NCBI RefSeq assembly: GCF_004344915.1
Contig: NZ_SKFG01000002.1
Coordinates: forward strand, 248,001 to 312,000
From: Paenibacillus albiflavus
Lineage (GTDB): Bacteria > Bacillota > Bacilli > Paenibacillales > NBRC-103111
Direction of reading: 5' to 3'
Length of the DNA: 64,000 bases
Positions 17,202-25,452 of the stretch are shown in pieces. The first letter of the stretch is position 1; every line of letters starts with the position of its first letter. The notes beneath the pieces are model-generated. The model ran no database searches and was not told the DNA's origin. It saw nothing but the letters and a program-made list of their open reading frames with translations. The translations under genes and the position numbers were made by a program.

Positions 17202-18143
17202 ATGAGTACTCATGTCATTTCATTATGCCAAGACAACTTGATTGGTTCTTTCACACAAGAAGCAGGTTCCATGTTAACGATTCAATCAGGCGATCGTCTG
17301 CAGTTTGCATTGCTTGATGCCAGTTGGGGGACAGGTGTCAGCTACCAAGAACGTTAAAAGCCATTTACTTTAAGGGAGAAAATTGATAGGGGTCACTCGT
17401 TAGTAGGTCCGATCTATGTCGAGGGAGCAAAGAAGGGAATGACGCTAGAGATTCAGTTGAACGAAATCCAGATTGGACGATATGGATTTACTGCAGCAGG
17501 ATTTTACCCGAATTGGCAGAATAAGCAGCTTAAGCTCACCGAATTCCCAGAAATTATTTTGGAGTGGCAGTTGGATCCAGATTCGATGAAAGGAACTTGT
17601 GTGTTGAAAGAGAAGGTGTTTGCCGTTGATCTCAATCCCTTTCTTGGTGTGATCGGAATGCCTCCAGAAGAGACGGGAATCCATTCGACGTTCCCTCCAC
17701 GATATTGTGGCGGCAATCTGGACTGTAAGGAACTAGTAGCGGGAAGCACATTATATCTCCCGATATCCGTTGATGGAGCTTATCTCGCGCTTGGTGACGG
17801 TCATGCTGCACAAGGGGATGGAGAAGTAAGCTGCCAGGCGATTGAATGCCCGATGGAGCTTGTTGACGTAACGGTGAAGCTGAATAAAGAGCTAAAGCTA
17901 AAAAATCCAAGAGCGAATAAGCCATCAGGCTGGATTACATTCGGCTTACATGAAGAATTGAATGAGGCGACTGTTCAAGCATTGGATGGAATGCTAGATT
18001 TAATAGGAGAATTGTATGGATTAGACCGAGTGCAAGCCATTGCAATCGGAAGCTCGGTAATCGATTTAAGAATCACGCAAATTGTTAATGGCGTTAAAGG
18101 TGTGCATGCCTGCTTGCCGCATAACGCCATCACAATTAAGTAA
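17202..18143 (+). pseudogene. acetamidase/formamidase-family gene with one in-frame stop
   Basis: Reading from ATG 17202 (behind AAGGAGG) gives an amidase of the acetamidase/formamidase family, which hydrolyses short amides. The frame is interrupted once by TAA at 17355-17357 (codon 52) and then continues unbroken for 261 codons. Both sides match the family: an N-terminal strand region ending in GDRLQFALLDASWG, then DRGHSLVGPIYVEGAKKGMTLEIQLNEI, FPPRYCGGNLDCKELVAGSTLYLPISVDGAYLALGDGHAAQGDGE and the C-terminal PHNAI. No frameshift is needed. It is either a recently broken gene, a base-call error, or a readthrough case. A shorter product could start at ATG 17439 but would lack the first 79 residues. 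It heads a cluster with the HTH/F1-beta protein and an amidohydrolase. Confidence 0.8.
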
Positions 18144-18177
18144 TCGCAAGCATTTTTCTATTTTATATAAGGAGGTT

Positions 18178-19233
18178 ATGATCATCGAAGATCTTCAGCT
18201 TAACGTTGCACTACTCCGTAAACGAGTGCCGAATTTGACGACAGCAGCCAAGAATGTTGGATTACGACCAGCTACCGTATCGAATCTCTGTACAGGCAAA
18301 ATTCCAATTGGTCGGGCAGAGGTCCGTACATTAGTAACACTGGCTAACCTTGCGGGTTGTACTTTGGATGAACTTATCTTAAGAGGGGGAAGGTTGAGTA
18401 TGATTGAAACAGGAATTAAGGTGCTGGATTTATTCGCTCCGCTTGTAAGAGGGGGAACGATGGGGATTATCGCAAGACCAGGAATGGGGCAGCTCGTGAT
18501 GCTTGGAGAATTATTCCGCCGAGTGAAGCAGCGTAGTTATGTAACGATCCTGTGGCTGCCGAAGGAGCTAGTGCCAGGCATTGAGGATTGTGTTAATGAA
18601 GCCGAGCATACATGTTCATCCATAGACGAGCTTGCTAGCTTGGTTATGGATTTGAGAGCTCAGCATGATGTTTTTATAGGGGCAGATCGGAGCACTGTAT
18701 TATCTGGTGAATTAGCAGCTCTTCGCGAGCGTATTCAAATGCCTGGTGTCATGCCTGTAACGATCGCTTTAGTTGATTGTGCTGGTGAATCAGTGGATGA
18801 AGATGCTCCTTACGGACCACTTGATACGTTATGGAAATTCGATATGGATTTGTCAACGCGGCACTTCTTTCCTGCGGTTAATCCGATTGCATCGACCTCT
18901 ATTATTCTCGAAGGTGCGCAATTAGAGGCAAATCATCTTGCTGTACAAGGACGCGCTCGTAAACTAATGCGTCGTTATCGCGAGTTAAGACCGCTGGTTA
19001 TGGCTAAGGGGATTGAAAGCTTAACAGGTGAAGATAAGATGATGTATGAGCGCGGAGAGCGTTTAGAAGCTTATTTTACACAGCCATTCTATATTGCCGA
19101 GCCATATACAGGTAAAGCGGGTGTTTCGGTATCTCTACAAGAGACAATCGAGAACGTACAAGGTATAATGGATGGAGTCGCCGATCATTATGACATCAAG
19201 GAGTTGACCTACATCGGTAAATTAAGCAAATAG
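18178..19233 (+). CDS. helix-turn-helix protein fused to a degenerate F1-ATPase beta-subunit domain
   Basis: A 351-residue protein of unusual build. Residues ~5-70 form a Xre/LacI-like helix-turn-helix (LTTAAKNVGLRPATVSNLCTG at 20-40). From residue 77 the chain follows the catalytic and C-terminal parts of F1 AtpD: ETGIKVLDLFAP (77-88), the P-loop region GTMGIIARPGMGQLV (93-107), FFPAVNPIASTS (220-231), a helix with RARKLMRRYREL (249-260) and QPFYIAEPYTG (292-302). The Walker A Lys and Thr of AtpD (GGAGVGKT) are Q and L here, and the catalytic GER loop is missing, so ATP hydrolysis is unlikely. Start: ATG 18178 lies only two bases from GGAGG, which is awkward but has no better in-frame ATG nearby. 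I infer a transcription regulator using the F1 fold as sensor or oligomer platform. Confidence 0.75.
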   Translation: MIIEDLQLNVALLRKRVPNLTTAAKNVGLRPATVSNLCTGKIPIGRAEVRTLVTLANLAGCTLDELILRGGRLSMIETGIKVLDLFAPLVRGGTMGIIARPGMGQLVMLGELFRRVKQRSYVTILWLPKELVPGIEDCVNEAEHTCSSIDELASLVMDLRAQHDVFIGADRSTVLSGELAALRERIQMPGVMPVTIALVDCAGESVDEDAPYGPLDTLWKFDMDLSTRHFFPAVNPIASTSIILEGAQLEANHLAVQGRARKLMRRYRELRPLVMAKGIESLTGEDKMMYERGERLEAYFTQPFYIAEPYTGKAGVSVSLQETIENVQGIMDGVADHYDIKELTYIGKLSK

Positions 19234-19249
19234 CAGGTGATATTTAAGC

Positions 19250-20137
19250 ATGAAGATGAAAATAATTGACGCACATATCCATTTATCGCGAATTGCCAGC
19301 TTTCAGCATACGGCTGATCATAAATCATTCGTCACCTATACGAGTGAAGGGCTGAAGCGAGAATTTGATGAATGCGGCGTTGTACTTGGAATTGGGATGG
19401 GCGTAACCGAGCAGACTGATGGCGCATTCCCCGATTATACTTCGCCGAATCCGATGCCGCTTGATTTAGAAGATGAACTTCCAGATTTTTTGCTGGAGTG
19501 TGTCGGAATTAATCCGAATCTTCTCATAAATGATCGCGCAGAGCGTGAAATACAAGCGATAGAACTGGCATTACAAAAGCCAACAACAGCGGGCATTAAG
19601 CTATATGCAGGCTATTATCCTTATTATGTGTATGACAAAGTTTATGGCCCGATTTACGAGCTTGCAGCACAATACAAGGTACCTGTCGTTATTCATACCG
19701 GCGATACGTATTCACCTCGTGGCTTGCTAAAGTATTCTCATCCGCTTACAGTTGATGAACTAGCAGTGGCGAATCGAAATGTTAACTTTATGATCTGCCA
19801 TATCGGTGACCCGTGGGTAATGGATGGAGCAGAGGTTATTTCGAAGAATGATAATGTATTCGGGGATATTTCTGGATTACAAGTAGGTAATCAGGTGTTG
19901 TTCAACAAATTTCAAAATGAGCCTTTGTACATGGATCATTTGCGGAGAAGTCTTGTTTTTGCCGATCGTTATGATAAAATTCTGTTTGGTACAGATTGGC
20001 CGCTTGCCCCAATAGATGTGTACATTAACTTTGTAAAAATGCTAGTGCCTGAGCAGCATTATGAGGATGTGTTCTATAACAATGCATTCCGTGTTTTTCC
20101 GAAAGTGCAGGAGCGATTAGGTAAGAACAATGCCTAA
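19250..20137 (+). CDS. metal-dependent amidohydrolase (amidohydrolase-2 type)
   Basis: A 295-residue TIM-barrel hydrolase, probably cytosolic. Metal-ligand motifs in order: DAHIHL (residues 7-12), HTGDTY, ICHIGDPW and GTDWPLAP, as in the amidohydrolase-2/TatD-like group. The substrate is unknown. It starts 16 bases after the HTH/F1-beta gene behind GCAGGTGA, and the broken acetamidase gene is further upstream. The three would form an operon concerned with amide or C-N bond hydrolysis and its control. The next operon has its own promoter only 8 bases past this stop. Confidence 0.83.
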   Translation: MKMKIIDAHIHLSRIASFQHTADHKSFVTYTSEGLKREFDECGVVLGIGMGVTEQTDGAFPDYTSPNPMPLDLEDELPDFLLECVGINPNLLINDRAEREIQAIELALQKPTTAGIKLYAGYYPYYVYDKVYGPIYELAAQYKVPVVIHTGDTYSPRGLLKYSHPLTVDELAVANRNVNFMICHIGDPWVMDGAEVISKNDNVFGDISGLQVGNQVLFNKFQNEPLYMDHLRRSLVFADRYDKILFGTDWPLAPIDVYINFVKMLVPEQHYEDVFYNNAFRVFPKVQERLGKNNA

Positions 20138-20144
20138 GGTCTTA

Positions 20145-20172
20145 TTGACAATTCACTAGATATTGATATACT
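20145..20172 (+). promoter_or_regulatory. nrdDG promoter
   Basis: -35 TTGACA (20145-20150, perfect), 16-nt spacer, -10 TATACT (20167-20172). The first NrdR box lies inside the spacer. Confidence 0.75.
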
Positions 20173-20197
20173 CTTGTTGAATATCAACTACATATAG
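20156..20197. promoter_or_regulatory. tandem NrdR boxes upstream of nrdDG
   Basis: CTAGATATTG (20156-20165) and CTACATATAG (20188-20197) each match the NrdR core CWAtATaTWG at 9 of 10 positions. Their starts are 32 bp apart, three helical turns, as expected for cooperative NrdR binding. The first overlaps the promoter, so repression by steric block fits. Confidence 0.8.
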
Positions 20198-20262
20198 TAG
20201 GCATTTCTTCTTTATGTGCAAAAGGAGATTTGCCTATTTGTTTGCGAGATATTGTGATATTT

Positions 20263-20278
20263 TTCACACATAAGTTAT
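20263..20278. promoter_or_regulatory. Fnr/Rex-like palindrome upstream of nrdD
   Basis: TGTGA-N6-TCACA is a perfect match to the Bacillus Fnr half-site arrangement. The 18-mer 20262-20279 also fits the Rex operator TTGTGAA-N4-TTCACAA with two mismatches. Either regulator would link nrdDG to oxygen or NADH state. It lies about 84 bases past the predicted start of transcription, which favours a repressor or a second unseen promoter. Confidence 0.5.
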
Positions 20279-20320
20279 TGGATCTGCAATACCCATCATT
20301 CAGAGAAAGAAGGCTTATGG

Positions 20321-22537
20321 ATGTACGTAATTAAGCGAGATGGCAAGCGTGTAGCGTTTGATCCGACAAGAATTTACCAGGCAATTGAAAAAGCAATGTG
20401 TGAGACAGGGATTATTCATTCTGAGTTGTGCCTTTCGGTCGCCCAATCGATTGAAGCGTATGCGAGAGATGCTCAGATTGATTTAACAGTCGAACAAATT
20501 CAAGATCTGGTAGAAGAAGAGCTTATGAAGAGCAAGCGCAAGGATGTCGCTAAGAAATATATTTTGTATCGCGATAAGAGAACCGAAGAAAGATTCAAAC
20601 GCACACAGTTGTATCAGGTAGGCCAGAACATTGTACACACGCTAGATATGGATTTGATTAGGGAGAATGCGAATTTGAATGGAGAATCGTTCTCTGGCAA
20701 AATGTCCAAGTTCGGATCAGAGTTTGCTAAGTGGTGTGTAAATTTCTCCTTGCCACAGCATATAGCTGATGCAGTAGAGTCAAATTATCTTTATATCCAT
20801 GACCTTGATCAATATTTGATTGGAACGACGAATTGCATTTTCATTCCATTCGGTCAATTGCTGAGAGAAGGTTTTAGTACGAGCAACGGGTCAATCAGAC
20901 CACCGCAATCTATTATGACGGCTGCAGCGCTCGTAACGATCATTTTCCAGAATCAACAAAATGCGCAATACGGAGGCGTTAGTGCGAACATGATTGATCA
21001 TGACTTAGCGCCGTATGTCGGTAAGTCATTTCGTAAACATTTTGCCAAGGGACTTCAGTATTTACACGAAAATACAGCAAGCAGAGAACTGATCGCTGAA
21101 GATTGTATTTGTATGGAGAATGAATGGCTGCAGGAACAATACCCGATTACGTATAATTATGCTCTGAATGAGACCGTTAATGAAACGTATCAAGCGGCTG
21201 AGAGTATGATTCATAACTTGAATACGATGAGCAGCAGGGCGGGTGGTCAGATCCCATTCAGCTCTGTGAATTATGGAACTTGCACATCACCAGAAGGCAG
21301 ATTGCTTATTCAGGCGATACTGGAATCAACGATCAGCGGACTCGGTAATGGAGAGACTCCGATCTTTCCGCAACAAATTTTCAAGTGTAAAAAAGGCATT
21401 AACCAGCGCCCAGAAGATCCGAACTATGATCTCTTTCTTCTGGCAGTAGAGTGCTCGGCGAAACGTTTGTATCCGAATTTTGCCAATATCGATGCGCCGT
21501 TTAACTTGCAATATTATGTGGAGGGCAATCCAGATACGGAATTTGCCACGATGGGTTGTAGAACACGTAATATCAGCGATCGATTCGGGTGGAATCATTT
21601 ATCAGGCAAAGGGAATTTATCGTTTAACACGATTAACCTTGTACACATAGGATTAGAGCATGGAATAGCGTTAGGGGAGCGTACAGAAGCGGATGAGGAG
21701 AAGTTCAACTCTGCGCTCGATCATGCTATGCAGAAAGCCCTAGATGCACTGCTGCATCGATTCGAGATTCAAGCTGTGCAGAAGGCGAAGGCATCTGATT
21801 TTATGATGCGTGAAGGGGTCTGGAAGAACGGCAAGACGATCAGGGAATCTGATTCCGTGCGGGAACTGATCAAGCATGGTTCATTATCGATTGGCTTTAT
21901 CGGACTAGCCGAATGTATGAAGGCGATGTATGGGAAGCATCATGCTGAAGATGATGCCGTTTATAAGCGTGCACTTGAAGTGATCCAGAGAATGCGCAGC
22001 AATTGTGATCGATGGTCAGAAGAGCATGACCTGAATATTTCGCTATTCGCAACGCCTGCTGAAGGACTATCAGGCAAATTTGTGAAGAAGGATAAGCAGA
22101 TATATGGCAGCTTGGAAGGAATTACAGATCGTGCGTATTACACGAATTCCTTCCATGTACCGGTATATTACCATCTCTCAGCTGCACGTAAAATTGAGCT
22201 GGAAGCCCCATTCCATGAGCTATGTAATGCAGGAGCAATTTCCTATATTGAGCTGGATGGGAATGCACGCAACAATCTGGAGGCATTCCGTAAAATTGTT
22301 CAATATGCCTTAAATAAGGATATTAGTTATTTCTCCGTTAATCATCCGATTGATCGTTGCCATGCTTGTGGATATGAGGGGGTTATTGGAGATACATGCC
22401 CGAACTGTCATGCAAATGAATCTGAACAAAGCTTTAGTCGCTTGCGACGCGTCACTGGCTACTTGACAGGCTCGTATACGGAGAGATTCAATCCTGCCAA
22501 GCAAGCAGAAGTACGAGACCGAGTTAAGCATCTATGA
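20321..22537 (+). CDS. nrdD: anaerobic (class III) ribonucleoside-triphosphate reductase
   Basis: A 738-residue glycyl-radical enzyme that makes dNTPs without oxygen. The N-terminal ATP-cone (MYVIKRDGKRVAFDPTRIYQAIE, about 1-90) gives allosteric control. The body holds NMIDHDLAPYVGKSF and the FSSVNYGTC active-site stretch. The C-terminal zinc site has CHACGYEGVIGDTCPNCH, followed by the glycyl-radical loop RRVTGYLTGSY. Length is usual for the family. Its ATGA overlap with nrdG indicates coupled translation. Upstream: a strong promoter, paired NrdR boxes and an Fnr/Rex palindrome. Confidence 0.97.
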   Translation: MYVIKRDGKRVAFDPTRIYQAIEKAMCETGIIHSELCLSVAQSIEAYARDAQIDLTVEQIQDLVEEELMKSKRKDVAKKYILYRDKRTEERFKRTQLYQVGQNIVHTLDMDLIRENANLNGESFSGKMSKFGSEFAKWCVNFSLPQHIADAVESNYLYIHDLDQYLIGTTNCIFIPFGQLLREGFSTSNGSIRPPQSIMTAAALVTIIFQNQQNAQYGGVSANMIDHDLAPYVGKSFRKHFAKGLQYLHENTASRELIAEDCICMENEWLQEQYPITYNYALNETVNETYQAAESMIHNLNTMSSRAGGQIPFSSVNYGTCTSPEGRLLIQAILESTISGLGNGETPIFPQQIFKCKKGINQRPEDPNYDLFLLAVECSAKRLYPNFANIDAPFNLQYYVEGNPDTEFATMGCRTRNISDRFGWNHLSGKGNLSFNTINLVHIGLEHGIALGERTEADEEKFNSALDHAMQKALDALLHRFEIQAVQKAKASDFMMREGVWKNGKTIRESDSVRELIKHGSLSIGFIGLAECMKAMYGKHHAEDDAVYKRALEVIQRMRSNCDRWSEEHDLNISLFATPAEGLSGKFVKKDKQIYGSLEGITDRAYYTNSFHVPVYYHLSAARKIELEAPFHELCNAGAISYIELDGNARNNLEAFRKIVQYALNKDISYFSVNHPIDRCHACGYEGVIGDTCPNCHANESEQSFSRLRRVTGYLTGSYTERFNPAKQAEVRDRVKHL

Positions 22538-23031
22538 ATATATGTGGTTTCTATCCAGAAAGCATCAATGAAGGTTCAGGTATTCGAGCTGTCGTCTTTA
22601 TTAGCGGGTGTAGGCATTACTGCCCAGGCTGCTTCAGTCCTAAAACATGGAATTTTGAGTGTGGGAAGCCCTTTGATGAAGCCGAGCAGCAGCGTATAAT
22701 ATCTGATATCCAAAGTAATCCTTTAATAGATGGACTGACAATATGTGGAGGAGATCCGTTCTTCTCTGCACCCGAGTTAATACCGTTCGTGCAGCACTTT
22801 CGTGCTGCATGTCCAGACCTTACCGTATGGGCATATAGTGGTTATATGTTTGATGAAATTATGCAAGATAAGGCAATGAAACCATTGCTAATGCTATGTG
22901 ATGTGCTGATTGATGGACGGTTTATCTTGGAACAGAAGGATTTGACATTGCCGTTCAGAGGCAGCCGTAATCAACGAATAATTGATGTAAAACGTAGTGT
23001 TAGTGAAGGCAAAGTAATTGAGCTGAAGTAA
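22534..23031 (+). CDS. nrdG: class III RNR-activating radical-SAM enzyme
   Basis: A 165-residue activase that uses S-adenosylmethionine and a [4Fe-4S] cluster to place the glycyl radical on NrdD. The cluster motif CRHYCPGC (CxxxCxxC) is at residues 26-33, and [10 protein letters not shown] is the SAM-binding GGE-equivalent. Small size is normal for NrdG. It overlaps nrdD by four bases (ATGA). Both genes belong to the NrdR-controlled unit; the following acetyltransferase is 13 bases downstream and may be read with them. Confidence 0.96.
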   Translation: MNICGFYPESINEGSGIRAVVFISGCRHYCPGCFSPKTWNFECGKPFDEAEQQRIISDIQSNPLIDGLTICGGDPFFSAPELIPFVQHFRAACPDLTVWAYSGYMFDEIMQDKAMKPLLMLCDVLIDGRFILEQKDLTLPFRGSRNQRIIDVKRSVSEGKVIELK

Positions 23032-23044
23032 GGAAGGTGTCAAG

Positions 23045-23605
23045 ATGAAGTCAGAAAAAGAAAAAATGTTAGCTGGGGAGCTCTATAATGGTGCAGATGA
23101 ACAGCTTGTACTTGAAAGAGAGCATGCTAGGAAGTTAACCAGGCTCTTTAATCAAACCAATGAAACAGAACATGCTGAGCGCCTAAGCATACTCAAACAA
23201 TTATTTGGCTCGACCGGCGACAAACTTTATATAGAGCCAACGTTTCGATGTGATTACGGATCTAATATTCATGTTGGGGAAAACTTCTACGCGAATTTCG
23301 ATTGTGTCATTCTGGATGTAGCGGAAGTTAGGATTGGTGATAATTGCTTATTCGCACCTGGCGTTCACTTGTACACGGCAGGTCATCCGCTTGACCCTGT
23401 GACAAGAAGCAGTGGATTAGAATTTGGTTACCCGATTACGATTGGAAATAATGTTTGGATTGGCGGAAGAGCCATTGTTAATCCTGGCGTCACAATTGGT
23501 GATAATGTGGTGGTAGCTTCTGGAGCAGTTGTAACGAAAGATGTGCCAGCCAATGTCGTCGTAGGAGGCAATCCCGCACGCATTATTAAACATATAGAAG
23601 TGTAA
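23045..23605 (+). CDS. maltose/galactoside O-acetyltransferase family protein
   Basis: A 186-residue left-handed beta-helix acetyltransferase (hexapeptide repeats) that transfers acetyl from acetyl-CoA to sugars. It has the N-terminal Maa domain ([18 protein letters not shown]), then repeats such as [17 protein letters not shown], the catalytic His region [11 protein letters not shown], and the C-terminal turns [31 protein letters not shown] and GGNPARII. Homologous to Maa/LacA; the physiological sugar is unknown. It sits directly behind nrdG, but no functional link is evident. Confidence 0.93.
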   Translation: MKSEKEKMLAGELYNGADEQLVLEREHARKLTRLFNQTNETEHAERLSILKQLFGSTGDKLYIEPTFRCDYGSNIHVGENFYANFDCVILDVAEVRIGDNCLFAPGVHLYTAGHPLDPVTRSSGLEFGYPITIGNNVWIGGRAIVNPGVTIGDNVVVASGAVVTKDVPANVVVGGNPARIIKHIEV

Positions 23606-23617
23606 GGATGCGAAGTA

Positions 23618-23667
23618 TTAATCAAGAGCCTCTAGAGCTTAATTGCGATAGGGGCTTTGATCTTTTG
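23618..23667 (+). terminator. terminator after the acetyltransferase gene
   Basis: ATCAAGAGCC on the left can pair with GGGGCTTTGAT on the right (one bulge), followed by CTTTT. Confidence 0.5.
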
Positions 23668-23670
23668 CGT

Positions 23671-23762
23671 ATTATAGAATTTATAACTTACGTATCATAA
23701 ATTCTAAGTAATACCTTAAGAAACGCACCCGCCTTTAAGGAGGGTGTATTCGTTTCTTCTTG
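23671..23762 (-). repeat. dispersed two-hairpin element, copy 2
   Basis: Hairpin A: TAGAATTTAT (23675-23684) and ATAAATTCTA (23697-23706), again with a 12-nt loop. Hairpin B: AGAAACG (23719-23725) with CGTTTCT (23751-23757), enclosing CACCC (23726-23730) with GGGTG (23742-23746) and CCTT/AAGG. The inner stem differs in sequence from copy 1 at 14250 but still pairs. It ends a few bases before the stop codon (23765) of the minus-strand MaoC-like gene. Confidence 0.75.
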
Positions 23763-23764
23763 TG

Positions 23765-24163
23765 TCAAGACGATGATGTTTCTACCTGATCTCGAATGAT
23801 GCCATGGCTAGAGCCGATTAGTACTTCTTTGCCATTTTGATTATGATAAATGGATTGAAGCGCTACTTTACGATAGCCGTCGCACTGCTCGACACTCGTA
23901 ATGGTTACTTTGCAAGTGATCGTATCACCAGTAAAGACGGGTCTTATATAATCGCTGATCATTTCTTTGCCTATGTAATTGAGATCGCCACCGATTTTGG
24001 TTCCTATACTTGCCGTATGCAAGCCATGAACCATCAATCTGCCTTGCTCATCTGGCTCAATATGATGCTTGCCGCGATCGCCTGTTAATTCAGCAAACAT
24101 TATCGTGTCATGCAAAGTGAATTTACGAGTCCATTCAAAGATGTCTCCGACATTTAACTCCAT
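23765..24163 (-). CDS. MaoC-like hot-dog dehydratase
   Basis: A 132-residue single hot-dog protein resembling (R)-specific enoyl-CoA hydratases and MaoC dehydratases. The active-site region is FAELTGDRGKHHI, where Asp and His take the hydratase positions, followed by RLMVHGLHTASIGTKI. The C-terminal strands (VFTGDTITCKVTITSV) are typical. The ATG at 24163 is chosen; an upstream TTG at 24169 shares the same GAGGAGG site. Single gene. Its substrate is unknown; hydration of a short enoyl-CoA is possible. The dispersed element lies immediately 3' of it. Confidence 0.82.
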   Translation of the reverse strand: MELNVGDIFEWTRKFTLHDTIMFAELTGDRGKHHIEPDEQGRLMVHGLHTASIGTKIGGDLNYIGKEMISDYIRPVFTGDTITCKVTITSVEQCDGYRKVALQSIYHNQNGKEVLIGSSHGIIRDQVETSSS

Positions 24164-24345
24164 AAACAATGAACCTCCTCTTATTGTTTAACCCCAGAAT
24201 TTTGCTGCTGAAACCTAACAATTTATACCTAGTACAAAAGAAGTAAGCTTTTTTAGTCAATTTTATTATATAATTGGTTGTATGCATTTAGAAGAGCAGC
24301 TACCAACGATCGGATAAACGCCGTAAAAGGAGAATATAGCGTCGT

Positions 24346-25059
24346 ATGATTATTGTTAAAGGCTTAAAGAAAAAGTACGGAAATAATCAAATATTATCAG
24401 GTGTTGATTTTGCAGCATATGCTGGTGATTTTATCGTGCTTCTGGGAACTAGCGGCAGCGGCAAGAGTACGGTATTTCGTTGTATGACGCTTCGTGAGAG
24501 CTGGGATGAGGGCGAATTAATCTATAATGGTGCAAATGTCGATAAGTCATCCTGGAAAGAAAAGCTAAAATTACGCAAAGAATGGGCTTATCTAGAGGAA
24601 AAGCCGAATCTAAACAAGAATCGCACGGCATTAAAGAATGTCATCAGTGGACGATTCCTAATGACATCGATCTGGAAACTGCTCGGGGTAGAAGAGAAGT
24701 TTGATGCCCTTGATATGTTAGATAAGGTAGGCTTGCAGAACAAGGCGCATCTAGTACTGGACAAGCTTAGCGGTGGGGAAAAGCAGCGTGTAGCAATCGC
24801 CAAGGCACTTGTTCAAGGTGCCAAAGTGTTAGTGATGGATGAACCGATTACTGGACTTGAACCCGAATCTGCGACTAGAGTCCTGGATGACTTGAAAAAT
24901 TTATGCGAGACGCAAAATATTACGGTTATTTGCACCTTGAATCAGATTAATTTGGCAGAGAAGTATGCTAATCGCATTCTCGGGCTTTCTGACGGCAAAA
25001 TTGTCGTTAACGTGAGTGGAAGACGTCTAACCCAGCGTGAAAAAGATCTTATTAACTGA
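24346..25059 (+). CDS. PhnC-like ABC transporter ATPase, orphan
   Basis: A 237-residue ABC ATPase closest in character to the phosphonate importer subunit PhnC. Walker A GTSGSGKST, the PhnC-type block ALKNVISGRFLMTSIWKLLG, signature LSGGEKQRV, Walker B VLVMDEPITGLE. The usual switch His region reads TLNQINLA, as in PhnC where Asn replaces His. Neither the binding protein PhnD nor a permease PhnE is adjacent. It is shorter than PhnC (about 250-260). Either it works with a permease encoded elsewhere or has another role. AAAAGGAG lies 13 bases before the ATG, rather far. Confidence 0.78.
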   Translation: MIIVKGLKKKYGNNQILSGVDFAAYAGDFIVLLGTSGSGKSTVFRCMTLRESWDEGELIYNGANVDKSSWKEKLKLRKEWAYLEEKPNLNKNRTALKNVISGRFLMTSIWKLLGVEEKFDALDMLDKVGLQNKAHLVLDKLSGGEKQRVAIAKALVQGAKVLVMDEPITGLEPESATRVLDDLKNLCETQNITVICTLNQINLAEKYANRILGLSDGKIVVNVSGRRLTQREKDLIN

Positions 25060-25082
25060 ATTTTAATCAAATAAAAAATTAC

Positions 25083-25111
25083 TTGCTTTTCGTCCAAAAA
25101 ATCGGTATGCT
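25083..25111 (+). promoter_or_regulatory. nrdIEF promoter
   Basis: -35 TTGCTT (25083-25088), 17-nt spacer, -10 TATGCT (25106-25111), ahead of the NrdR boxes and the riboswitch. Confidence 0.55.
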
Positions 25112-25122
25112 ACAAATTAACG

Positions 25123-25164
25123 CGATATCTAGTATAGAGACTAGTGATGGACTACTAGATATAG
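25123..25164. promoter_or_regulatory. tandem NrdR boxes upstream of nrdIEF
   Basis: CGATATCTAG (25123-25132) matches the NrdR core CWAtATaTWG at 8 of 10 positions and CTAGATATAG (25155-25164) at 9 of 10. Their starts are again exactly 32 bp apart, as at nrdDG. Confidence 0.7.
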
Positions 25165-25184
25165 ACGAATGGAATAACCAAGGG

Positions 25185-25351
25185 GTATAAGGTGTCGCTC
25201 GCGACTTGATAGGGAATCTGGTGTGAAACCAGAGCTGTCCCCGCAACTGTAAGTGCGGATGAATTGAACATAACCACTGTATATGCTCGTCTGATGGCAG
25301 CTTATATGGGAAGGGTTCATGTAGGATGAAGCACGAGTCAGTAGACCTGCC
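25185..25351 (+). ncRNA. cobalamin (AdoCbl) riboswitch
   Basis: Hallmarks in order: AGGGAATCTGGTGTGAAACCAGA, here abbreviated GGTGTGAAACC; the GCTGTCCCCGCAACTGTAA block; CCACTG; GGGAAGG; GATGAAGC; and the B12 box at 25335-25351 (GAGTCAGTAGACCTGCC). It lies in the leader of nrdIEF and should switch the operon off when adenosylcobalamin is abundant. A terminator hairpin follows at 25453, giving a transcription-termination expression platform. Confidence 0.93.
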
Positions 25352-25452
25352 TATTCTCCTTAAGTTTCAAAATCTTCGGGGCATGAGAAGTTGAAACGAT
25401 GTAGCAGATCGATCCTTGATCGGTTGCTTTATTTTGCTGCGTCGTTTTGGAC

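Noticed and set aside
18082-18177. Upstream in-frame extension of the HTH/F1-beta gene overlapping the amidase gene
   Set aside because: The extra 32 codons are the amidase C-terminus in another frame and the stop region; a strong GGAGG lies just before ATG 18178.
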